From NCBI GenBank assembly GCA_040881995.1, contig JBBECD010000245.1, positions 1 to 10,904 of the forward strand: a stretch of DNA of 10,904 bases. Direction: 5' to 3'. Below the pieces are notes generated by a model, which saw nothing but the letters and a program-made list of their open reading frames with translations, had not been told where the DNA came from and ran no database searches. This document shows, one piece after another, positions 5,884 to 10,904 of this stretch. A program made the translations under genes and the position numbers. Every line of letters starts with the position of its first letter. Position 1 is the stretch's first letter. Source of the stretch: JAQCEJ01 sp040881995 (GTDB lineage: Bacteria > Planctomycetota > Planctomycetia > Planctomycetales > Planctomycetaceae).

Positions 5884-7500
5884 GTGGCTAAGCAACTACT
5901 ATTTGGCGACCAGGCTCGACTGAAGCTACAAAAGGGAGTCCGCACACTGGCCAACGCCGTCGCGGTGACTCTCGGCCCGACGGGACGAAACGTCATCATC
6001 GATAAGAATTTCGGAAACCCGTTGGTGACGAAAGACGGCGTAACCGTCAGTAAAGAAATCGAACTCGACGACCCGTACGAAAATATGGGCGCGAAGCTCG
6101 TCAACGAAGTCGCCTCGAAAACGAGCGACATCGCCGGCGACGGGACGACCACCGCCACGGTTCTGGCCCGTTCGATTTACGAAGAGGGCCTGCGGAGCAT
6201 TACCCTCGGCGCCAATCCGATGATCGTCCGCCGCGGCATCGAAAAAGCGATCGAAGCCGCCGTCGAGTATCTCAACTCGGCCGCCAAACCGGTCACTGAA
6301 AAATCGGAAATCGCCCAGGTCGGCGCGATCTCGGCGAACAACGACAAAGTCGTCGGCGACCTGATCGCCGACGCGATGGAAAAAGTCGGCCGCGACGGCG
6401 TGATCACCGTCGAAGAAGGCAAAGGGAACACCACCACCCTCAAACTCGCCGAAGGGATGCAGTTCGACAAGGGCTTCATCTCGCCGTACTTCGTGACGAC
6501 CCCGGCGGAAATGAAGTGCATTCTCGAAGACTGTCTCGTCCTCATTCACGAAAAGAAGATTTCGAGTCTCCGCGAATTCGTGCCGTTGCTCGAAAAGATC
6601 GCGCAGACCGGCAAGCCTTTGCTCGTGATCGCCGAAGACGTCGACAGCGAAGCCCTCACCGCGCTGGTCGTCAACCGCCTGCGCGGCGTGCTGCAAGTCT
6701 GTGCGGTCAAGGCTCCCGGATTCGGCGATCGCCGCAAGGCGATGCTCGGCGACATCGCGGTGCTCACCGGCGGCACGCTGATCTCCGAAGATTTGGGCAT
6801 CAAGCTCGAATCGGTCGAAATCGCTCAGCTCGGCCGCGTGAAAAAAGTCGAAGTCGCCAAAGATAGCTGCACGCTGATCGAAGGACAGGGGAATCACGAA
6901 GAAATTCAGGCCCGCGTCAAACAGGTCCGCACGCAGATCGAAGGAACCGAAAGCGAATACGATCGCGAGAAATTCCAGGAACGGCTCGCCAAACTGACCG
7001 GCGGCGTCGCCATTATCTCCGTCGGCGCCGCGACCGAAACCGAAATGAAACAGACCAAGGCCCGCATGGAAGACGCCCTGCACGCGACGCGGGCGGCGGT
7101 CGAAGAAGGCATTCTCCCCGGCGGCGGCGTTGCACTCATCCGTGCCATCGAAGCAGCCGGCAATGCCAACGCGAAGGGTGACGAAAAGATCGGCGTGCAC
7201 ATCGTGGTGAAGGCTCTCGAAGGCCCGATCCGCCGCATCGCCGAAAACTGCGGCATGGACGGCTCGGTCGTCGCCGACGAAGTCCGTCAGAAAGGCGGGA
7301 ATATCGGTTTCGATGCGAACACCGGCGAATACGTCGACATGTATTCTCGTGGCATCATCGATCCCGCGAAAGTGGTGAGAAGCGCCCTGCAGAACGCCGG
7401 TTCGATCGCCAGCCTGATGCTGACGACGCAAGTCCTCATCACCCGCGGCGACGATCTGGAAGGGGGCAAACGCCCTCAGGTTGAAGGAGCCGTCCACTAG
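5884..7500 (+). CDS. groEL: 60-kDa chaperonin GroEL, paralogue 2 (no GGM tail)
   Basis: Second full-length GroEL, 538 residues. The nucleotide site is intact: LGPTGRN, TKDGVTVS with Asp51, GDGTTTATV with Asp86, and Asp397 before ALHATRAA. The apical domain has KGFISPYF, REFVPLLEKI, EALTALVVN and KAPGFGDRRKAML. Relative to E. coli GroEL it carries Phe where Tyr199 sits but keeps the second Tyr; paralogue 1 shows the opposite pattern. The C-terminus is ITRGDDLEGGKRPQVEGAVH, a charged tail replacing the GGM repeats. In GroEL that tail projects into the cavity, so this ring may handle a different client set (inference). Starts with GTG. An intrinsic terminator about 100 bases downstream closes the groES-groEL2 unit. 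Confidence 0.96.
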   Translation: MAKQLLFGDQARLKLQKGVRTLANAVAVTLGPTGRNVIIDKNFGNPLVTKDGVTVSKEIELDDPYENMGAKLVNEVASKTSDIAGDGTTTATVLARSIYEEGLRSITLGANPMIVRRGIEKAIEAAVEYLNSAAKPVTEKSEIAQVGAISANNDKVVGDLIADAMEKVGRDGVITVEEGKGNTTTLKLAEGMQFDKGFISPYFVTTPAEMKCILEDCLVLIHEKKISSLREFVPLLEKIAQTGKPLLVIAEDVDSEALTALVVNRLRGVLQVCAVKAPGFGDRRKAMLGDIAVLTGGTLISEDLGIKLESVEIAQLGRVKKVEVAKDSCTLIEGQGNHEEIQARVKQVRTQIEGTESEYDREKFQERLAKLTGGVAIISVGAATETEMKQTKARMEDALHATRAAVEEGILPGGGVALIRAIEAAGNANAKGDEKIGVHIVVKALEGPIRRIAENCGMDGSVVADEVRQKGGNIGFDANTGEYVDMYSRGIIDPAKVVRSALQNAGSIASLMLTTQVLITRGDDLEGGKRPQVEGAVH

Positions 7501-7596
7501 TTTCGCAACAGGACGCCTCTCCCGTTTGGTGAAACGCTGATAAAAATCGGTGTCACACTCGACTCATCCCCTGGTTTACAATTGACGGGTCACCTG

Positions 7597-7615
7597 ACGG
7601 GGTGCCCCGTTTTTT
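7597..7615 (+). terminator. rho-independent terminator after groEL2
   Basis: Stem ACGGG (7597-7601), loop GTGC, stem CCCGT (7606-7610), followed by a run of six T ending at 7615. The stem is short but GC-rich. The position, after groEL2 and before dnaJ, fits the end of the chaperonin transcript. Confidence 0.75.
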
Positions 7616-7677
7616 ACTCCGCCTCTGAAATCTTCACGCGAATTTTCACGGGTCAGTTCGTCAGATTCGGTGTGTCG

Positions 7678-7707
7678 CCGAAATTTTCCCGTTCGCGGAA
7701 AATTCGG
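7678..7707. promoter_or_regulatory. inverted repeat CCGAAATTTTCC-N7-GGAAAATTCGG upstream of dnaJ
   Basis: Long imperfect dyad with one unpaired A. It lies about 100 bases before the dnaJ start and just upstream of the TACAAT motif. A related GAATTTTCACGGGTCAG sequence occurs about 40 bases earlier. Candidate operator for dnaJ; it does not match CIRCE or the HspR HAIR element. Confidence 0.4.
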
Positions 7708-7777
7708 TTCGCTATCGATTTCGGTTCTGCATACAATTCAGCCCCGCGTCATATTCAACCCGAGGAACGACAGTCCC

Positions 7778-7797
7778 CAGGAAAAATCAGTTTTCTG
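7778..7797 (+). other. small leader hairpin before dnaJ
   Basis: CAGGAAAA pairs with TTTTCTG across an ATCAG loop, with one bulged G. The AGGA inside the stem is the only Shine-Dalgarno-like sequence near dnaJ. It lies 23 bases from the ATG, too far for a normal site. A similar AGGAAAA/TTTTTTC arrangement occurs before grpE at 9109-9122. Confidence 0.3.
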
Positions 7798-7805
7798 TTT
7801 TGCAA

Positions 7806-8954
7806 ATGGCTTCAACACGCGACTATTACGAAATCCTGGGAGTCTCCAAGAGCGCTGCCGCCGAGGAGATCAAGAAGGCCTATAAAAAGCTGGCGCTGGC
7901 GAATCATCCCGATCGCAATCCGGACGATCCCGAAGCCATCGGCCGGTTTAAAGAAGCCGCGGAAGCCTTCGAGGTGCTCGGCGATCAAAACAAGCGCTCG
8001 CGGTACGATCGCTTCGGCCATGCCGGCGTCGCCGGCGGAAACGGGCGCAGTGCCGGTTTCAACGACGTCTCCGACATCTTCGATGCGTTCGGCGATCTTT
8101 TCGAGGGATTCGGTTTTTCATTCTCCGGGAATCGCGGTTCGCGCGGAGGACGGGCCAGCCGCGGCGCCAGTCTGCAAACCTCGCTCACCATCAAGCTCGA
8201 AGAAGCCGCAAGCGGTTGCACGCGAGAAATCGAACTCAAGCGACACGAAACCTGCACGACGTGCCAGGGAACCGGAGCCAAACCGGGAACGACGCCGCAA
8301 AAGTGCGATTATTGCGGCGGCCACGGGCAAGTTGTCCAATCGCGAGGTTTCTTCCGCGTGCAGACGACGTGTCCCGCCTGTCGCGGCGAGGGGACCGTCA
8401 TTCGCGAGAAGTGCGAAGACTGCTCGGGCGCCGGTAAAATTCCCAAAACCGTGCGACTGGAAGTCAACGTCCCCGCCGGTGTCGACAACGGCATGCAGCT
8501 TTGCCTCCGCGGCGAAGGCGAAGCCGGTTCGCTCGGCGGTCCGCGCGGCGACCTGTACGTCGATCTCAATATTCCCGAGCATCCGTTCTTTAAACGCGAC
8601 GGCGTGAATCTGCTCTGTCAGATTCCGGTCACGTATACGCAAGCGGCGTTGGGATCGGAAATCGAAATCCCGCTGCTCAAAGGCCGGCATCAACTGAACA
8701 TTCCCGCCGGGACGCAGCCGGGCGAAGTGGTTCGCATTCGCGGAGCCGGCCTGCCCGACCCGCGCGGACACCGCAAAGGCGATCTGCTGGTGAATATTCA
8801 ATTGGAAGTCCCGCGCAAGTTGAACGCCAAGCACGAGAAAGCCCTGCGGGAACTGGCCGAGCTCGAACACGCCAACGTCTCCGCACATCGCAAATCATTT
8901 TTTGAGAAGATCAAGGAGTATTTCGTCGACGACACGGACGAGCCGGAAGCGTAA
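7806..8954 (+). CDS. dnaJ: chaperone protein DnaJ (Hsp40)
   Basis: Predicted class I J-protein that delivers unfolded clients to DnaK and stimulates its ATPase. In 382 residues it has: a J domain (6-71) with the HPD triad at 34-36; a Gly/Phe-rich region (about 71-118); a zinc-finger domain with all four CxxCxGxG motifs (starting at Cys150, 167, 189 and 203); two beta-sandwich client domains (from about 216) with the LxGKG-like LRGEGEAG and the RGDLYVDLNI signature; and a C-terminal dimerisation part. The ATG at 7806 is preferred over an in-frame TTG at 7800 because MASTRDYYEILG is the usual beginning. No good ribosome site precedes it. grpE follows after a 183-base gap with palindromes; dnaK is not in the window. 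Confidence 0.96.
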   Translation: MASTRDYYEILGVSKSAAAEEIKKAYKKLALANHPDRNPDDPEAIGRFKEAAEAFEVLGDQNKRSRYDRFGHAGVAGGNGRSAGFNDVSDIFDAFGDLFEGFGFSFSGNRGSRGGRASRGASLQTSLTIKLEEAASGCTREIELKRHETCTTCQGTGAKPGTTPQKCDYCGGHGQVVQSRGFFRVQTTCPACRGEGTVIREKCEDCSGAGKIPKTVRLEVNVPAGVDNGMQLCLRGEGEAGSLGGPRGDLYVDLNIPEHPFFKRDGVNLLCQIPVTYTQAALGSEIEIPLLKGRHQLNIPAGTQPGEVVRIRGAGLPDPRGHRKGDLLVNIQLEVPRKLNAKHEKALRELAELEHANVSAHRKSFFEKIKEYFVDDTDEPEA

Positions 8955-8965
8955 CGCCTCATATT

Positions 8966-8993
8966 TGATCGATCATTGATTGGACAGTATGTC
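8966..8993. promoter_or_regulatory. two short palindromes in the dnaJ-grpE gap
   Basis: TGATCGATCA (8966-8975) is a perfect 10-base dyad. GACA-GTA-TGTC (8983-8993) repeats the GACA...TGTC core seen upstream of groEL1 at 3255-3270. The second may be a shared regulator site; short dyads can also arise by chance. Confidence 0.3.
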
Positions 8994-9022
8994 TTTGGGC
9001 CGGAAAACAATGAAGACAACCT

Positions 9023-9039
9023 GTCAATCGACGATTGAC
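9023..9039. promoter_or_regulatory. 17-base palindrome GTCAATCG-A-CGATTGAC before grpE
   Basis: Perfect eight-base arms around a single A, extendable by a T:G and a C:G pair on the outside. It lies about 100 bases before grpE with no T-run after it. Operator or leader hairpin; the function is unknown. Confidence 0.45.
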
Positions 9040-9137
9040 GGAACACGAACGATGCGACAAGTCAGCAAGCTCCTGAAGGGCGAGACCTGTTCTGCATCAG
9101 AATCGTTTAGGAAAATTTTTTCATAGATCTCGACCCC

Positions 9138-9758
9138 ATGGCAAAAGACGAACAGAACATCGATCCCGACGTGACACCCTCGGCGGACGGCCGGCAACAT
9201 GCCGAGCAGCAACAGCCGAACGCGCAGCAAACCGGCGGCGAGGAGATGGAACGCTCGCTCGAAAATATCACCGTCGACGACGTGAAATCGCTGATCCAGA
9301 CGTTGCAGACCTTGCAGACGGAACGCAACGAGCTTTACGACCGCTGCGTGAGATCGCAGGCCGAATTCGAGAATTACCGCAAGCGCCTGCAGAAGGAGAC
9401 CGAGCAGGAACGGCTGTACGCCACGCTGCCGCTGGTGCGCTCGTTGCTGCCGGGACTCGACAATCTGCAACGGGCGATTGCCGCCGCGCAGACATCCGGC
9501 GACACGTCGCAGATGATTCAAGGGGTCGAGCTCGTGCTGAAGGATTTTCAATCGGTGCTGGAGAAATCCGGAGTGACGCCGATTGCCGCGCTGGGAGAAC
9601 ATTTCGATCCCAACTTGCACGAAGCGCTGCAGCAGATTCCATCGCCCGATCACGAACCCTGGACCGTAATCCAGGAACTGGAACGGGGATACCTGATGCA
9701 CGATCGGGTCGTCCGGCCCAGCCGCGTCATCGTCGCCAGTGCGCCGCCGGAGGCATGA
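9138..9758 (+). CDS. grpE: nucleotide exchange factor GrpE
   Basis: Predicted homodimeric exchange factor that releases ADP from DnaK and acts as a thermosensor of that system. The 206-residue protein has an acidic/Gln-rich disordered N-terminus (1-40), a long dimer helix (about 45-95) containing the signature AEFENYRKR, a four-helix-bundle part with LLPGLDNLQRA, and the C-terminal beta-wing domain with GVTPIAALGEHFDPNLHEAL and the final GYLMHDRVVRPSRVIVA. These last motifs are diagnostic. The ATG start has no clear Shine-Dalgarno. It is followed 76 bases later by the FmdB-type gene on the same strand. Confidence 0.96.
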   Translation: MAKDEQNIDPDVTPSADGRQHAEQQQPNAQQTGGEEMERSLENITVDDVKSLIQTLQTLQTERNELYDRCVRSQAEFENYRKRLQKETEQERLYATLPLVRSLLPGLDNLQRAIAAAQTSGDTSQMIQGVELVLKDFQSVLEKSGVTPIAALGEHFDPNLHEALQQIPSPDHEPWTVIQELERGYLMHDRVVRPSRVIVASAPPEA

Positions 9759-9834
9759 ACGTGATTGCCGAGACATCGGCAGAGTCGTCCCACACCTTCA
9801 TTTCAACATCGCGTTGTTTTGAGAATCGAGTATT

Positions 9835-10179
9835 ATGCCAACCTACGATTATAAATGTGCCAAATGCGATCATACCTGGGAACTCTTCCAGTCGATCACG
9901 GCCAAGCCGATTAAAAAGTGTCCTGAATGCGGCGGCAATCAGGCGAAGCGTCTGATCGGAGCCGGCGCGGGAATTATCTTCAAAGGCTCGGGTTTCTATC
10001 AGACCGATTATCGCAGCACGTCGTACAAAAACGCTCAGCAAGCCGATCAGAAGTCCGAGTCGTCGAGCGGCGGCGATTCGTCGAGCAAAAGTACGACCGA
10101 GAAAAGTTCGGCCGACAAGAGTTCGTCGAGTGAAAAATCGAGCGGCGACAAATCGTCCGAAACTTCATCGGCGAAGTGA
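9835..10179 (+). CDS. FmdB-family zinc-ribbon protein with Ser/Lys-rich tail
   Basis: A 114-residue protein. The N-terminal zinc ribbon has paired cysteines at 8/11 and 29/32 in the FmdB/CxxC pattern (MPTYDYKCAKCDHTWELFQS, then KKCPECGG), followed by the typical IGAGAGIIFKGSGFYQTDYR. The family is named for a putative regulator of formamidase genes in Methylophilus, but most members have no proven role. Residues 73-114 are almost entirely Ser, Lys, Asp, Glu and Thr, so they are likely disordered. Its place after grpE suggests co-transcription, but the 76-base gap leaves that open. Confidence 0.88.
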   Translation: MPTYDYKCAKCDHTWELFQSITAKPIKKCPECGGNQAKRLIGAGAGIIFKGSGFYQTDYRSTSYKNAQQADQKSESSSGGDSSSKSTTEKSSADKSSSSEKSSGDKSSETSSAK

Positions 10180-10204
10180 CCCGCCCTGTCATGCCGCGAT
10201 ACGC

Positions 10205-10229
10205 CCGCGAGATATTTTAATCTTCGCGG
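10205..10229. other. hairpin between the FmdB-type gene and yacG
   Basis: CCGCGAGAT pairs with ATCTTCGCGG (one bulged T) around the loop ATTTTA, giving nine base pairs. There is no downstream T-run, so a terminator is doubtful; it may be an attenuator, RNA-processing site or operator. Confidence 0.35.
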
Positions 10230-10260
10230 CGAACCCGGCCTCGCAACCCCGCTGATGAGA

Positions 10261-10266
10261 GGGGAG
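10261..10266 (+). promoter_or_regulatory. ribosome binding site (GGGGAG) of yacG
   Basis: A purine-rich GGGGAG ends five bases before the ATG at 10272. Confidence 0.65.
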
Positions 10267-10271
10267 AGAAC

Positions 10272-10520
10272 ATGATCCGCCCTCAATCTTGCCCGATCTG
10301 CAAAAAAGCGCTCCCGGCGAATTCCGCCACCGAGTTGGCGACCTTCCCCTTCTGCAGCGTCCGCTGCCGCGAGGTCGATTTGTATCGCTGGTCGGTCGGC
10401 AAGTATGCGATTGTGGAAAGCGCCGACCCCGCCGATCTCGAATTGTACGAAGCCGATCTCGCACAGAGCGACGACGACCGAACCGATGGCTGGAATGATC
10501 GAGTGGACGACGAGGACTGA
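10272..10520 (+). CDS. yacG: zinc-binding protein YacG (DNA gyrase inhibitor family)
   Basis: A small zinc-ribbon protein of 82 residues. The cysteines (7, 10, 28, 32) have the YacG pattern CPIC...FPFCSVRC, followed by the conserved REVDLYRW and GKYAI. In E. coli YacG binds GyrB and inhibits gyrase; whether this holds here is unknown. The C-terminal third is strongly acidic (about 54-82), longer than the E. coli tail but of the same character. The ATG has a good ribosome site. It is the last rightward gene; repeats A2 and B2 and a convergent gene follow at once. Confidence 0.9.
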   Translation: MIRPQSCPICKKALPANSATELATFPFCSVRCREVDLYRWSVGKYAIVESADPADLELYEADLAQSDDDRTDGWNDRVDDED

Positions 10521-10539
10521 GTAAGAGATTCTAAGAGGC

Positions 10540-10628
10540 TATCCGCAAAGTTGGCTCGGACACAATTCGTGGTATCGAGGCGGTGCAATGGGCACAACAT
10601 CTCGTAGGACTGCCAACATTTCCGGATA
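10540..10628. repeat. repeat A, copy 2 (89 bp, inverted relative to copy 1)
   Basis: The reverse complement of copy 1, same length, three differences by eye. One of these changes the outer arm TATCCGG to TATCCGC, which weakens the terminal inverted repeat. Similarity extends outward to about 10526 and 10634. Its right flank AGATTCT runs straight into repeat B2, so the two elements share a boundary. Confidence 0.85.
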
Positions 10629-10632
10629 GATT

Positions 10633-10707
10633 CTAACATAACCGGTTGTGCTTCTCGAAAACGCCTGAACGTTTGCAAGAAATCGTGAGGCACAGAGGTT
10701 ATGTTAG
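10633..10707. repeat. repeat B, copy 2 (75 bp, same orientation as copy 1)
   Basis: Perfect 11-base terminal inverted repeats CTAACATAACC and GGTTATGTTAG, and four differences from copy 1, all near the centre of the element. It lies between the convergent yacG and TPR-protein genes, where its hairpin could act as a bidirectional transcription barrier. Confidence 0.85.
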
Positions 10708-10727
10708 GATTTCTAAAGTCGGCGTTG

Positions 10728-10904
10728 TCATTTCTTGGGCAGGGTGCGCAGCGCGTATCGTGCCTGTTCAAAGCCCGGATCGAGCCGCAGGGCGTGTTCG
10801 TATTCCTGCCGTGCCTTTTCAATCTCGCCGGCAAACCGGTATGCATCGCCTAGAACAAAGTGCGCCGTCGCATTCGTCGGTTCGCGTTCGATCGCCGACG
10901 TTAA
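10728..10904 (-). CDS. TPR-repeat protein, C-terminal fragment (cut by window edge)
   Basis: Reading leftward from the right edge, 58 sense codons end in TGA at 10730-10728. The translation is a clear tetratricopeptide repeat: AIEREPTNATAHFVLGDAY, then RFAGEIEKARQEYEHALRLD, PGFEQARYALR and the end TLPKK. The TPR consensus positions (A...LG.AY...G....A...Y..AL.LDP) are all met. TPR units mediate protein-protein contact; the rest of the protein and its role lie outside the window. It converges on yacG, with repeats A2 and B2 between the two stops. Confidence 0.85.
   Translation of the reverse strand, partial: LTSAIEREPTNATAHFVLGDAYRFAGEIEKARQEYEHALRLDPGFEQARYALRTLPKK

Larger units (their letters stand above)
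7501..7805. other. intergenic region between groEL2 and dnaJ
   Basis: These 305 bases hold the groEL2 terminator and then the leader of dnaJ, with an AT-rich inverted repeat, a TACAAT motif (7732-7737) that could be a -10 box but has only a weak -35 partner (TTCGCT, 18 bases upstream), and a small hairpin. No credible gene is present; an open frame spanning the region continues out of frame through dnaJ and is a shadow. Confidence 0.6.

Noticed and set aside
5926..7497. 523-codon open frame antisense to groEL2
   Set aside because: It mirrors the groEL2 codon pattern in a GC-rich gene, has biased Phe/Asp/Arg-rich composition and matches no family; groEL2 is certain.
7582..8607. 341-codon forward frame starting before dnaJ
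   Set aside because: It runs out of frame through dnaJ, is Arg/Ser/Pro-rich and contains the terminator hairpin near its start.

Overview
The window reads as chromosomal DNA of a planctomycete (Planctomycetota, probably Planctomycetales). The clues are two different GroEL paralogues around one GroES, an orphan FliN/SpoA-domain protein outside any flagellar cluster, GTG starts, weak or absent Shine-Dalgarno sites before several genes, moderately high GC, and palindromic intergenic elements. No single marker here proves the phylum, so the assignment is an inference.

Layout: (1) 1-210 holds a nested palindromic element and the leader of a secreted protein. (2) 211-1257 encodes a secreted protein with an internal duplication. 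It is followed by rdgB (1312-1929), which may have its own promoter with an overlapping palindrome. (3) Repeat A1 (1935-2023) abuts the rdgB stop. A FliN-like SpoA protein follows (2162-3073). (4) A 496-bp gene-free stretch carries several short palindromes and leads into the chaperone block: groEL1 (GGM tail, His-rich linker), repeat B1, groES, groEL2 (no GGM tail), an intrinsic terminator, dnaJ, grpE. (5) Two small zinc-ribbon genes follow: an FmdB-type protein and yacG. (6) Between yacG and a convergent, truncated TPR-protein gene on the minus strand lie a second copy of A (inverted) and a second copy of B, sharing a boundary.

The central theme is protein folding. GroEL/GroES form the chaperonin chamber, while DnaJ and GrpE are the co-chaperone and nucleotide exchange factor of DnaK. 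dnaK itself is not in the window. No CIRCE element was seen; candidate regulatory signals are other palindromes upstream of groEL1, dnaJ and grpE.

The least ordinary features are the two families of short terminal-inverted-repeat elements (A, 89 bp; B, 75 bp). Each is present twice at about 95-97 percent identity, and the two are joined at the right end. No phage, transposase, CRISPR array, tRNA or rRNA gene was seen.
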